DNA of 64,000 bases, taken from the NCBI GenBank assembly GCA_049840515.1, contig JASGKW010000026.1, forward strand, positions 43,829-107,828, read 5' to 3'. Position 1 is the first letter of the stretch. Each line of letters starts with the position of its first letter. Under the pieces are notes generated by a model. The model was not told where the DNA came from and ran no database searches. It saw only the letters and a program-made list of their open reading frames with translations. The position numbers and the translations under genes are program-made. The DNA comes from Muricomes sp049840515. GTDB lineage: Bacteria; Bacillota; Clostridia; Lachnospirales; Lachnospiraceae. Positions 9,082-17,788 of the stretch are shown here, piece by piece.

Positions 9082-9807
9082 TTATGCTTCCTCCTTTTCT
9101 GTATTTGGCTTTTCCTTTTGGTTCTCGTTCAAATAGTCACTCTCGATTCGCCCGTCAATGATGCGCACGACTCTGTCGACCTGATTGGCAATCTCGTCGT
9201 CATGAGTAATGATAATGACGGTTCGGCCGCCCTTGTGAAGTCCTTTTAATATTTCCATAATTTCTTTTGTGGATTTGGTATCCAGATTTCCGGTGGGCTC
9301 ATCTGCCAGTACAATGGGCGGCTGTGCAGCGATAGCGCGGGCAACGGCAACTCTCTGCTGCTGTCCTCCTGACAGTTCATTGGGTCTGTGTTTCAGACGG
9401 GTGTCAAGGCCGACCTTCCTCAGAGCTTCAACAGCAATTTTGCGGCGTTTTTGTTTGTTGAGTCCCCGGTAAATAAGAGGAAGCTCTACATTGCCTACGG
9501 CATCCAGATTTGAGACCAGATTAAATCCCTGAAAAATAAAGCCGATTTCCTTATTGCGGATATCGGACAACTGATTGTCGGTCAGCTGTGACACATCCTG
9601 CCCATTCAGATAATAATTACCTGAGGTGGGGACATCCAGACAGCCCAGCATATTCATAAGTGTGGATTTTCCAGAACCAGAATGCCCTATAATTGCCACA
9701 AACTCACCTTTTTGAATATTCAGGCTTATGCCGTCCAATGCGCGTACTTCGTTTTCGCCGGGATTATAGATTTTATGTATGTTCTCAATTTTAATGAGTG
9801 GTTCCAT
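9082..9807 (-). CDS. ABC transporter ATP-binding protein, MacB/LolD type
   Basis: An ATPase of about 241 residues with GHSGSGKST (Walker A), the LSGGQQQRVAVARA signature, IVLADEPTGNLD (Walker B) and a final switch His in IIITHDDEIA. ADEPTGNLDT and the KIEN..IY start are typical of the LolD/MacB group. The start is taken as the ATG at 9807: GGAGGG lies seven bases upstream, while the in-frame ATG at 9822 overlaps that site. It is the first gene of the operon ATPase-adaptor-permease. Confidence 0.92.
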   Translation of the reverse strand: MEPLIKIENIHKIYNPGENEVRALDGISLNIQKGEFVAIIGHSGSGKSTLMNMLGCLDVPTSGNYYLNGQDVSQLTDNQLSDIRNKEIGFIFQGFNLVSNLDAVGNVELPLIYRGLNKQKRRKIAVEALRKVGLDTRLKHRPNELSGGQQQRVAVARAIAAQPPIVLADEPTGNLDTKSTKEIMEILKGLHKGGRTVIIITHDDEIANQVDRVVRIIDGRIESDYLNENQKEKPNTEKEEA

Positions 9808-9841
9808 GAAAAATCCCTCCATAATAAAAAGTGTGTAATGA

Positions 9842-9896
9842 TACAGTTGTATTACTTAACTAATACAACTGTACTGTTTTATAATCAAAAAGTCAA
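9842..9896 (-). promoter_or_regulatory. Promoter with overlapping perfect inverted-repeat operator
   Basis: On the minus strand TTGACT (9891-9896) and TACAGT (9868-9873) form a promoter with a 17-base spacer. The -10 box is the first part of a perfect 13-bp inverted repeat: TACAGTTGTATTA (9842-9854), six bases, TAATACAACTGTA (9861-9873). A dimeric repressor bound here would block the promoter of the MacB-like operon. The same architecture recurs at 14,874-14,899. Confidence 0.75.
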
Positions 9897-9987
9897 GACC
9901 TTTCTGGAAGAATAGGGAAAATAGCAGCAATTCAGTTATAAAACATACTTCTTGCACTGTTAATAAAAACGGGACAAATGGGACACA

Positions 9988-10016
9988 TTTACAGTAAGAG
10001 GATTCTCTGTTACAAT
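9988..10016 (+). promoter_or_regulatory. Promoter for the heterodimeric ABC exporter
   Basis: TTTACA (9988-9993) and TACAAT (10011-10016) are spaced by 17 bases, about 50 bases before the first gene. Confidence 0.55.
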
Positions 10017-10064
10017 ACTATGATGAAATGAAATTGATTAGATTTAAATATGGAGGGAAGTATT

Positions 10065-11795
10065 GTGAGGAAATTATTGCCCTTTCTGCGGGGGTATGAG
10101 AAGGAAAGTATTATAGGTCCATTATTTAAAATGCTTGAAGCTGTCTTTGAATTGATTGTGCCGCTGGTGATGGCTCAGATTATTGATGTGGGGATTCGGC
10201 AGAATAATGAACCTTATATATGGAAGCTGGCAGCACTTCTTGTGGTGCTTGGTTTACTTGGGCTTGTCTGCTCTGTGACAGCTCAGTATTATGCTGCGAA
10301 AGCTGCCGCAGGATTTGGGACGGGACTTCGGCATGCTTTATTTGAGCACATTCAGAAATTGTCTTATACACAGATAGATAAGGCCGGAAGCTCAACTCTT
10401 GTTGTGCGTATGACCAGTGATATCAATCAGGCGCAGAATGGAGTCAATCAGGTGCTGCGGTTATTTCTGCGCTCCCCTTTTATTGTCGCCGGGGCGCTGA
10501 TTATGGCCTTTATGATAGATACAAAAATGGCAGTGATATTTGTAGTTACAGTACCTTTGCTGGCCCTTGTAATTTATGGAATTACAGCCTTATCAATTCC
10601 TCTTTACAAGAAGGTGCAAAAGGGGCTGGATAAGATATTACTGTCCACAAGAGAAAATCTGGAGGGAATCCGCGTCATACGGGCTTTTCGGACACAAAAT
10701 CAGGAAAAAGAAGAGTATGAAAAAAAGAGCAGTGACCTGATGGAATTTCAGCTTCAGGCGGGCCGCATATCAGCATTATTGAATCCTTTGACCTATGTGC
10801 TTGTGAATCTTGGGATTATTGCAATCATCTGGTACGGCGGAGCGTCAGTGAACAAGGGAGGAATTACCCAGGGTGAGGTCATTGCCCTTGTAAATTATAT
10901 GACTCAGATTTTGTTATCTCTGGTCACACTGGCTATTTTGATTATTTCATTCACAAAAGCTATGGCATCTGCTGTGAGAATTAATGAGGTCTTCGATTTG
11001 AAAACTGGCATGGAAGAGGGAACCCGCGAGAATGGGTATGACAGTGAAGAAGTTCCCCGGGTTGAAATGCAGGATGTCACTTTTTATTATGAAGGAAGCC
11101 AGGAACCGGCATTGTCACATATTACATTTCAGGCTTACAGCGGAGAAACCATCGGTATTATTGGGGGTACAGGGAGCGGAAAGACCTCTCTCGTAAATCT
11201 GATTCCACGGTTTTATGATGTAAAGGACGGCCATGTGCGTGTAAATGGCCTGGATGCGAAAGACTGGAAAATAGACAGCTTGCGGAATTGTGTGGGTGTG
11301 GTTCCACAAAAAGCAATTTTATTTTATGGAACCATACGCCAAAATATGCAGATGGGGAAGGCTGATGCGGGGGATGATGAAATACGCGATGCACTGAAAA
11401 CAGCGCAGGCGCTGGAAATTGTGGAATCTAAACCGGCAGGGCTGGATACGATTATCAGCGAAGGTGGTAAAAACCTTTCCGGCGGACAGAAGCAGCGTCT
11501 GACTATCGCCCGTGCATTGGTGAGAAAGCCACAGATACTGATTTTAGATGACAGTGCATCGGCGCTGGATTTTGCCACAGACTACAGGCTCAGGAAAGCC
11601 TTATCCTCAGATACGTCAGGAATGACTGTTTTTATTGTATCCCAGCGGGCTTCATCAATCCGGTATGCGGACAGAATTATTGTGCTGGATGACGGGGAAA
11701 TGGCAGGGTACGGGACTCATGAAGAGTTATTGAAAGAATGCAAGATATATCAGGAAATATGCTATTCACAGCTTTCCAAGGAGGAGGTGCACTGA
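10065..11795 (+). CDS. Heterodimeric ABC exporter subunit with degenerate ATP site
   Basis: 576 residues: a six-helix type IV exporter membrane domain followed by an ATPase domain with GGTGSGKTS, LSGGQKQR and ILILDDSASALD. The catalytic Glu after Walker B is Asp, the hallmark of the degenerate half of heterodimeric exporters such as TM287/288 and BmrCD. GTG at 10065 is chosen as the start because GGAGGG sits eight bases upstream; an in-frame ATG at 10050 would overlap that site. The stop is followed one base later by the partner gene. The role is multidrug or lipid export; substrate not readable. Confidence 0.85.
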   Translation: MRKLLPFLRGYEKESIIGPLFKMLEAVFELIVPLVMAQIIDVGIRQNNEPYIWKLAALLVVLGLLGLVCSVTAQYYAAKAAAGFGTGLRHALFEHIQKLSYTQIDKAGSSTLVVRMTSDINQAQNGVNQVLRLFLRSPFIVAGALIMAFMIDTKMAVIFVVTVPLLALVIYGITALSIPLYKKVQKGLDKILLSTRENLEGIRVIRAFRTQNQEKEEYEKKSSDLMEFQLQAGRISALLNPLTYVLVNLGIIAIIWYGGASVNKGGITQGEVIALVNYMTQILLSLVTLAILIISFTKAMASAVRINEVFDLKTGMEEGTRENGYDSEEVPRVEMQDVTFYYEGSQEPALSHITFQAYSGETIGIIGGTGSGKTSLVNLIPRFYDVKDGHVRVNGLDAKDWKIDSLRNCVGVVPQKAILFYGTIRQNMQMGKADAGDDEIRDALKTAQALEIVESKPAGLDTIISEGGKNLSGGQKQRLTIARALVRKPQILILDDSASALDFATDYRLRKALSSDTSGMTVFIVSQRASSIRYADRIIVLDDGEMAGYGTHEELLKECKIYQEICYSQLSKEEVH

Positions 11796-11796
11796 T

Positions 11797-13554
11797 ATGT
11801 CAGATATGAAGAATAAGACAAATAAGACTACAACCACAAAGAAAATATTGCTTTTGATTAAACCGTATATACACTATATGATTCTTTCTCTGATTTTTGC
11901 TGTCATTTCAGTTGTATTGACCCTGTATGCACCAATTCTGATAGGGCAGGCGATTGATCATGTTGTTGGCGGGGGGAAAGTGGATTTTGATGTCATACTT
12001 TATATTATGAAAGTGCTGGCAGTTGTTGTATTTCTGACAAGCCTGGCACAGTGGATGATGAACCTCTGCAACAATATTTTAACTTACCGTGTTGTAAAAG
12101 ACGTGAGAACCCGCGCATTCTCCCAGCTTCAGATACTTCCTCTGAAATATGTGGACAGCCATCCCCACGGTGAAGTAATCAGCCGTATGATTACGGATGT
12201 AGAGCAGTTTTCGGACGGTCTTCTGATGGGATTCGGCCAATTGTTTACAGGATTTGTGACGATTGTAGGAACGCTGGTTTTCATGCTTTCCATCAATGTG
12301 AGAATTGCACTGGTTGTGATTGTGATTACACCACTGTCACTATTTGTGGCAAGCTTTATCGCCAAGAGAACTTATATCATGTTTAAAGCCCAGTCTGAGG
12401 CTCGGTCAGAAATAACCTCCCTTGTTGACGAGATGGTGGGAAACCAGAAAGTGGTTCAGGCCTTTGGTTACCGTGAGAGGGCGATGGAAAGATTTGATGA
12501 GATAAATAAAAAATTGCAGACGGCGAGTCTGAACGCAGTCTATTTTTCTTCTCTCACAAACCCGACGACCCGTTTTGTAAATGGTCTTGTGTATACAGGC
12601 GTTGGGATTGTAGGCGCGTTTACCGCCATACAGGGGGCAATTTCCATAGGGCAGCTTTCCAGCTTTTTGAGCTATGCGAACCAGTATACAAAACCGTTTA
12701 ATGAAATTTCGGGTGTGGTGACGGAGCTGCAAAATGCCCTTGCCTGTGCCAGACGTGTATTTGATTTTATAGAAGAAACTCCGGAAATTCAGGACAGAGA
12801 AGATGCTGTTGTAATGGGAAAAGCTGACGGCAGTCTAAAGCTGGAAGATGTTTCATTTTCTTATAAGGAAGATGTACCTCTTTTAAGACACCTCAATCTG
12901 GATGTGAAACCGGGACAGAAAATAGCAATTGTAGGGCCCACGGGATGCGGGAAGACCACACTGATTAATCTGCTCATGCGCTTTTATGATGTGGATGCAG
13001 GGCAGATTATCTTAAGCGGTCATGATATCAGGGAAGTCACAAGAGACAGCCTGCGTGGAAACTATGGCATGGTGCTTCAGGAGACATGGCTGAAATCAGG
13101 CACGGTGGCTGAGAACATTGCGTATGGACGGCCGGGCACCCCCATGAAAGATATTATAGCGGCGGCAGAAGCGGCACATGCCCACAGCTTTATCAGGAGA
13201 ATGAAAGACGGCTATGATACCATGATTACAGAGGAGGGCGGCAATCTGTCACAGGGCCAGAAACAGCTTCTCTGTATCGCCCGAGTCATGCTGAATCTTC
13301 CGCCTCTGCTGATTCTGGATGAGGCGACCTCCTCCATTGATACCAGAACAGAAATCCGGATACAGGAGGCATTCCACCGCATGATGGAGGGAAGAACAAG
13401 CTTCATAGTGGCCCACCGTCTGTCCACAATCCGGGAGGCCGACGTTATACTGGTCATGAAAGACGGAAACATCATCGAGCAGGGCAGCCATCAGGAACTG
13501 CTGGAACAAGGTGGATTTTATAAAGGATTATATGAAAGTCAATTTGCGAATTAA
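11797..13554 (+). CDS. Heterodimeric ABC exporter subunit with consensus Walker B
   Basis: A 585-residue partner of the preceding gene: six membrane helices, then GPTGCGKTT (Walker A), LSQGQKQL signature, LLILDEATSSID (with the catalytic Glu) and a VAHRLST switch His. LSQGQ in place of LSGGQ, together with Asp in the partner, is exactly the distribution seen in TM287/TM288-type pairs. One composite site should therefore hydrolyse ATP and the other mainly bind it. Tandem arrangement with one base between stop and start implies co-translation. Confidence 0.88.
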   Translation: MSDMKNKTNKTTTTKKILLLIKPYIHYMILSLIFAVISVVLTLYAPILIGQAIDHVVGGGKVDFDVILYIMKVLAVVVFLTSLAQWMMNLCNNILTYRVVKDVRTRAFSQLQILPLKYVDSHPHGEVISRMITDVEQFSDGLLMGFGQLFTGFVTIVGTLVFMLSINVRIALVVIVITPLSLFVASFIAKRTYIMFKAQSEARSEITSLVDEMVGNQKVVQAFGYRERAMERFDEINKKLQTASLNAVYFSSLTNPTTRFVNGLVYTGVGIVGAFTAIQGAISIGQLSSFLSYANQYTKPFNEISGVVTELQNALACARRVFDFIEETPEIQDREDAVVMGKADGSLKLEDVSFSYKEDVPLLRHLNLDVKPGQKIAIVGPTGCGKTTLINLLMRFYDVDAGQIILSGHDIREVTRDSLRGNYGMVLQETWLKSGTVAENIAYGRPGTPMKDIIAAAEAAHAHSFIRRMKDGYDTMITEEGGNLSQGQKQLLCIARVMLNLPPLLILDEATSSIDTRTEIRIQEAFHRMMEGRTSFIVAHRLSTIREADVILVMKDGNIIEQGSHQELLEQGGFYKGLYESQFAN

Positions 13555-13555
13555 A

Positions 13556-13626
13556 AAGGGGACTGACCCTTTTGCACTCCATTGTCAGAATATTCTGAAT
13601 TTGGTCTGCAAAGGGGTCAGACCCCT
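13556..13626. repeat. Palindromic repeat, copy 1 (GGGGTC..TCAGAATATTCTGA type)
   Basis: It begins directly after the exporter stop codon. An outer stem TGACCCTTTTGCA (13564-13576) pairs with TGCAAAGGGGTCA (13607-13619) around an inner perfect palindrome TCAGAATATTCTGA (13585-13598). A related element lies at 29,063-29,116. It may act as a terminator or RNA-end stabiliser as well as being a dispersed repeat. Confidence 0.7.
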
Positions 13627-13627
13627 C

Positions 13628-13673
13628 TTGACATTTAATGTAAAGTGAACTATACTAAAAATGTAAAGCAAAC
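13628..13673 (+). promoter_or_regulatory. Promoter with direct-repeat operator for the XRE regulator
   Basis: TTGACA (13628-13633) and TATACT (13651-13656) have a 17-base spacer. Two direct repeats, ATGTAAAGTGAAC (13638-13650) and ATGTAAAGCAAAC (13661-13673), lie 23 bases apart, one in the spacer and one over the start of transcription. They are a likely self-repression site for the XRE protein encoded just downstream. Confidence 0.65.
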
Positions 13674-13707
13674 CATACATTGAGAAGATATGGGAGGAGG
13701 TAGGTTT

Positions 13708-13920
13708 TTGGAAAATAGAATCCAGCATCTGAGGAAGGACAGGAAGATTACGCAGAGTGAACTGGCGGATGCCGTGGAAGTGACGCGTCAGACGATTATT
13801 TCTCTGGAGAATGGCAAATATAATGCATCACTTATTCTGGCACACAAGATTGCCCAGTATTTTGGAATGAATATTGAAGACATTTTTATTTTTAATTTGG
13901 AGGAGGAAAATATATGTTAA
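13708..13920 (+). CDS. XRE-family transcriptional regulator
   Basis: A short Cro/CI-type protein of about 70 residues consisting of little more than a helix-turn-helix: QSELADAVEVTRQTIISLE with recognition helix TRQTIISLENGKY. TTG at 13708 is chosen as start because GGAGGAGG (from 13692) would lie inside the gene if the ATG at 13690 were used. It overlaps the next gene by seven bases. Such regulator/membrane-protein pairs are common in Clostridia; the regulator is expected to control its own operon through the direct repeats in its promoter. Confidence 0.85.
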   Translation: MENRIQHLRKDRKITQSELADAVEVTRQTIISLENGKYNASLILAHKIAQYFGMNIEDIFIFNLEEENIC

Positions 13921-14393
13921 TAAAAGCGTTGGAGCAGGGAGCTAAGACAGATGAGGAGTACAGAGAGAAGATGACATCCGGCATCAAGCTGAATTTTATG
14001 CTGGGCGGTGTGGGAATCATTACAATTGCAGTTGCTATATTATGGATGATACAGGGTGAGGGGATGCATGACGGGTTTTTGAGTGGTGTATTCGCGGGAA
14101 CTGGGGGTACAATTCTGTTCTTGGCAGTCCATAATATTTTGAAAATAAAAAAGCTGCTGAAAGATGAGAAATTACTTCGGGCGGAACGTTTGAAGGTATC
14201 TGATGAGAGAAATCACATGATTGCACAAAAATCCATGTATTGGTCCAGCATCATTGTGATAGGGGCATGTTATCTTGTTATGCTGGTATCTGGATTTTTT
14301 AATATGGCTGTTTTCTGGTCACTCTGGTCAGTTGTGATGATATATTGCGTGGTGGCTGTCGTTATCAGGAAATATTATGAAAAGAAGCTATGA
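13914..14393 (+). CDS. Four-helix membrane protein paired with XRE regulator
   Basis: 159 residues with four predicted membrane helices in two hairpins joined by a charged cytoplasmic loop holding a VSDERNHMI motif, seen in small Firmicute membrane proteins of the DUF2178/DUF3796-like kind. GGAGGAGG precedes the ATG at 13914, within the end of the regulator gene. Function unknown; the pairing suggests that it either senses membrane state or changes regulator activity. It ends four bases from the stop of a gene on the other strand. Confidence 0.65.
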   Translation: MLIKALEQGAKTDEEYREKMTSGIKLNFMLGGVGIITIAVAILWMIQGEGMHDGFLSGVFAGTGGTILFLAVHNILKIKKLLKDEKLLRAERLKVSDERNHMIAQKSMYWSSIIVIGACYLVMLVSGFFNMAVFWSLWSVVMIYCVVAVVIRKYYEKKL

Positions 14394-14397
14394 TTCC

Positions 14398-14772
14398 CTA
14401 AGGATTCATAGCCTCGTGTTCCTCTTTGATTTCTGCAAAGCATTCGTGGGCAGTCCAGAATTGATTGGTGGGTGTGAGAACTGCTTTGTAGGGGAAGGCT
14501 CCGGCACCGCTTTTTCTTAGGGCAGCCAGTGCCTGGTTCAGGCGGTTGTCATCGAAAAAAGCGAAGACAATCATTGTGTCGGGGAGTTCTTCTCCGTTAT
14601 AAGTACCTTCGGCAGGAATAGCATCCTTTATCCCGGCCAGCACACCGAGAGGCTGGTGATATTCTTCCTGCTGTACATATTTCACCCGTACACGGAGAGG
14701 AAATAATGCCATCTCAAGTTTTAAGCGTGTCTGTTTGTCAGGAATGTGAAATAATAATATGGTTTCTTTCAT
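14398..14772 (-). CDS. DUF3783 domain protein
   Basis: A protein of about 124 residues beginning MKETILLFHIPDKQ. The start at 14772 has GGAGGG nine bases upstream; a longer open frame reaching 14868 has no such site and would overlap the divergent promoter. The two-part alpha/beta layout and ending (TPTNQFWTAHECFAEIKEEHEAM) fit DUF3783, a family of unknown function. It is convergent with the XRE-membrane pair and divergent from the NatAB-like exporter. Confidence 0.7.
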   Translation of the reverse strand: MKETILLFHIPDKQTRLKLEMALFPLRVRVKYVQQEEYHQPLGVLAGIKDAIPAEGTYNGEELPDTMIVFAFFDDNRLNQALAALRKSGAGAFPYKAVLTPTNQFWTAHECFAEIKEEHEAMNP

Positions 14773-14850
14773 AGATAGGCCCTCCTTGTTTTCTCCATTG
14801 TATTCTATTTTGGGGCAGAAGAAAAGGTCGGGTAATAGAAAATATTCGTA

Positions 14851-14899
14851 TTGACAAATAAATAGCAAGGATATATAGTTGTATTAAGACAGTAGTACA
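14851..14899 (+). promoter_or_regulatory. Promoter with operator matching that at 9.8 kb
   Basis: TTGACA (14851-14856) and TATAGT (14874-14879) with a 17-base spacer. TATAGTTGTATTA (14874-14886) matches 12 of 13 bases of the left arm of the operator of the MacB-like operon and lies in the same place over the -10 box. After six bases comes TAGTACA (14893-14899), an imperfect inverted copy of TGTATTA. Both exporter operons therefore appear to answer to one repressor. Confidence 0.7.
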
Positions 14900-14921
14900 G
14901 GAAGTGATGAGGAGGGAAGTT

Positions 14922-15695
14922 ATGATAGAAATTAAGAATCTGACAAAGATATATAAGCTGAATAAGAAACAGATGAGAGAGTCCAAGACCACAAATCCTT
15001 TGAAGACTGCGGTGGATAATTTGAGTCTGACTGCAAAGCCGGGAGAGATATATGGACTTTTGGGACCTAACGGGGCGGGGAAGACTACAACACTGCGGTG
15101 TATTTCCACAATTATTAAGCCTACAAAGGGGGAAATTATTGTATCAGGTCATGAGGTGCAGAAGGAGCCGGAGAAAGTAAGAGAGAAAATAGGCTTCCTG
15201 ACCGGGGATATTAAATTGGACCCGCAATTTTCTGTGGACTATATGTTTGACTTTTTTGGCAGACTGCACAATATTCCAGAGGAAAAATTAAAGGCAAGAA
15301 AAGAAGAACTCTTTTCTTATTTTGAAATCAGAGACTTCTCCCATAAGAAGATAAAGGAACTGTCCACAGGTATGGCGCAGAAAGCCGCGATAGCGGTTTG
15401 TCTGGTTCATGATCCGGATATTGTTATTTTCGATGAGCCTACAAATGGATTGGACGTGGTGACAGCCAGAGGAGTGACGGACTATTTGAAGAAGCTGAGA
15501 GATGAGGGCAAGCTGGTGATTATCTCCACCCATGTTATGTCTGAGGCGGAAAAAATATGTGACAGGATAGGCGTTATCATAGACGGCAGCAAAGTGGCGG
15601 AAGGAAATCTGGAGCAGATTCTCCATGAGACAAATACGACAGATTTGGAAGATGCTTTCTTTGAGCTTTATAAAAACAGGAAAGGAGGAAAGTAA
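14922..15695 (+). CDS. ABC transporter ATP-binding protein, NatA-like
   Basis: About 257 residues with GPNGAGKTT (Walker A), LSTGMAQKAAIAVCLVH signature and IVIFDEPTNGLDV (Walker B), ending in IISTHVMSEAEKICD. The long insertion before Walker A (KLNKKQMRESKTTNPLKTAV) is typical of NatA-type ATPases of Na+ or drug exporters. ATG at 14922 is used because GAGGAGGG precedes it; the in-frame ATG at 14904 overlaps that site. Its permease partner starts one base after the stop. Confidence 0.88.
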   Translation: MIEIKNLTKIYKLNKKQMRESKTTNPLKTAVDNLSLTAKPGEIYGLLGPNGAGKTTTLRCISTIIKPTKGEIIVSGHEVQKEPEKVREKIGFLTGDIKLDPQFSVDYMFDFFGRLHNIPEEKLKARKEELFSYFEIRDFSHKKIKELSTGMAQKAAIAVCLVHDPDIVIFDEPTNGLDVVTARGVTDYLKKLRDEGKLVIISTHVMSEAEKICDRIGVIIDGSKVAEGNLEQILHETNTTDLEDAFFELYKNRKGGK

Positions 15696-15696
15696 A

Positions 15697-16894
15697 ATGG
15701 GGGGAATCGGTCAAATATGCAGAAAAGAACTGACAAGGGTATTTTTGGACAGAAAGATGGTTTTCTCTGTATTCTTTCTTCCGGTTATCATCATGATTGG
15801 GATTATGACTCTGGTCAGTAATCTGAGCAGCAGCGCACAGGCGGATGTGGAGAAGCACAGTTCCATTGTGTATATCGAAAATGCGCCCGCCGGGTTTGAG
15901 GAGTTTTTAAAATCCGTAGATAAGAACAGCAAGATTTTACAGGTGAGTGACTGGGAAAGCACAAAAAAGATGATTAAAGATGGGGATGCAGATTTACTTA
16001 TCGAGTTCCCTGAAAATTTTGATGCTATGGTTTTAGGCTATAAGGCAGGAGACAGCATTCCTCAGGTGAAAACTTACTACAATCCCTCAGAAGATTATTC
16101 TCTGGCAGCGTATGATACCATCTCGACAGGGACTTTGGAAATGTACCGCCAGGCACTTTTGGCACAGCGTGTGGATGACATGGAAAGTCTCACCGTATTT
16201 ACTGTAAATTCGGACAATCCGGATATGGTGCTTCAGGATGAAGGCAAAGCAGGCGGCAAGGTGATGGGAATGATGCTTCCTTATTTTGTAACCATTCTGT
16301 TGTTTGCGGGAGCTATGGGAATCGGAACGGACATGGTGGCAGGGGAGAAGGAGCGCGGTACCATGGCTAGCCTTCTGGTTTCTCCCATAAAAAAGAAGCT
16401 CCATTGTCCTTGGAAAAGTATTTTCCCTGATGCTTATTTCCGGCGTGTCTTCTGTGATTTATGTCGCGGCTATGGTGGCATTTATGCCGCAGATGATGGG
16501 GCAGGCAGATATGGGGATAAATCTTACCTTAAGCGTTCGGCAGATTTTGATGCTGGCGGCCCTGCTTATTGCAATTGCATTCCTGTACTCAGCAATTATT
16601 GTTTTAGTTTCTGTCTTTGCAAAGACTGTGAAAGAAGCAAACTCATATGTGATGCCTGTGTATATGCTGATTTTGATATTGGGAATCACAACTATGTTTA
16701 CAACCAAAACACCAGGGGAATGGGCTTATATGGTGCCGATTTATAATACATCGCTGGCACTGCAGGGTATTCTGACTCAGGAGGTTACCATGATGCACTA
16801 CGGAATGACTCTGGGAGTAACCCTTGTGCTGGGAGTCGCTCTGGTAGTTGTTATAGCAAAAGCATTTGAAAGTGAAAAAGTAATGGCCATATAA
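15697..16894 (+). CDS. ABC-2 permease, NatB-like, frameshifted
   Basis: About 399 residues once a frame break is repaired. The N-terminal helix (VFSVFFLPVIIMIGIMTLV) is followed by a large extracytoplasmic domain and five or so C-terminal helices, the ABC-2 permease layout of NatB. The frame is lost in an A6 run at 16389-16394: with five As it reads SPIKRSSIVLGKVFSLMLISG and goes on to the TAA at 16894. As given, one product ends early and an internal Met starts the rest. The break is probably a homopolymer sequencing error. Start at 15697 follows AAAGGAGG. Confidence 0.85.
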
Positions 16895-16922
16895 TGTAAC
16901 AGTTCAGCACCTTTTATAGAAT

Positions 16923-16972
16923 GCCCGCATAGAGTAATAGCAAGAAAAGCTTTGCTCTCTGCGGGCGTTTTT
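16923..16972 (+). terminator. Intrinsic terminator after the NatAB-like operon
   Basis: GCCCGCA (16923-16929) pairs with TGCGGGC (16960-16966), extended by AGAG/CTCT and AGCAAG/CTTTGCT, followed by GTTTTTG. Just before it, GTAACAGTTCAG at 16896-16907 matches the end of the repeat at 23.5 kb. Confidence 0.75.
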
Positions 16973-16985
16973 GTGAGGTGGCAAT

Positions 16986-17240
16986 ATGAGACTATGTGAG
17001 CTAAGGGAAAAAGAGGTAATTAATGTATGCGACTGCAAGAGGCTGGGCTGTGTTGTGGACGTAGTGATTGACATTAAGACAGGGAAGGTAGAAGCCATTA
17101 TAATTCCAGGTCCCGCCAAAATATGCGGATTTCTGGGAACGGACAGTGAATATATTATTCCCTGGGAATGTATTAAGAAGATTGGGCCTGATATTATTCT
17201 GGTGGAAATCCGTGAAGAAAAGTTTTTGCAAAAACTATAG
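16986..17240 (+). CDS. YlmC/YmxH family sporulation-associated protein
   Basis: An 84-residue PRC-barrel-like protein: MRLCELREKEVINV, then RLGCVVDVVID and a strand-rich core ending IILVE. This is the YlmC/YmxH pattern of spore-forming Firmicutes, where members are expressed under mother-cell sigma factors or near cell-division genes. Exact role unknown. GAGGTGG precedes the start. A promoter for the next gene overlaps its 3' end. Confidence 0.85.
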   Translation: MRLCELREKEVINVCDCKRLGCVVDVVIDIKTGKVEAIIIPGPAKICGFLGTDSEYIIPWECIKKIGPDIILVEIREEKFLQKL

Positions 17241-17254
17241 ATGTTGTGTATAAT
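17226..17254 (+). promoter_or_regulatory. Promoter for nrdR
   Basis: TTGCAA (17226-17231) and a perfect TATAAT (17249-17254) with a 17-base spacer, overlapping the stop of the YlmC/YmxH gene. Confidence 0.6.
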
Positions 17255-17338
17255 TAGGGGAGAAATTGAGCCGGCCAAAAGCTGTCGGCGATTAGTTGCA
17301 TTTTGTAGAAGAATTTAAAGGAAAGGCGGAATTATAAG

Positions 17339-17788
17339 ATGAAGTGTCCTTACTGTGGCCACCCAGACACAAGAGTAATCGACTCAAGACCGGCGGAGGA
17401 TAAAAATTCTATCCGCAGAAGACGTTCTTGTGACGAGTGCCAAAAACGTTTTACGACCTATGAAAAGGTTGAGACAATCCCCCTGATTGTCATTAAGAAA
17501 GATAACAACAGGGAACAGTATGACCGGTCTAAAATTGAGACAGGCGTGCTGCGTGCGTGCTATAAACGGCCTGTTTCAGCGGAAGAAATTCAAAAGACAA
17601 TTGATGCTCTTGAGCTGGAGATTTTCAATCGCGAAGAAAAGGAAATTCCCAGCAGTCTTATCGGAGAGCTTGCTATGGACAAGCTAAGAGAGCTGGATCC
17701 GGTTGCATATGTAAGATTTGCCTCTGTATACAGGGAGTTTAAGGATGTAAATACTTTCATGGCAGAGCTGAAAGAATTTTTAGAGTAG
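17339..17788 (+). CDS. nrdR: Transcriptional repressor NrdR
   Basis: A 149-residue repressor of ribonucleotide reductase genes. The zinc ribbon is CPYCGHPDTRVIDSR...CDECQKRFTTYE (residues 3-34, four Cys), followed by an ATP-cone domain (about residues 49-139: VIKKDNNREQYDRSKIETGV) that binds ATP/dATP and switches DNA binding. Length and all landmarks are normal. No NrdR-box target operon is seen in this window. Start has an AAAGG site about 11 bases upstream. Confidence 0.96.
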   Translation: MKCPYCGHPDTRVIDSRPAEDKNSIRRRRSCDECQKRFTTYEKVETIPLIVIKKDNNREQYDRSKIETGVLRACYKRPVSAEEIQKTIDALELEIFNREEKEIPSSLIGELAMDKLRELDPVAYVRFASVYREFKDVNTFMAELKEFLE

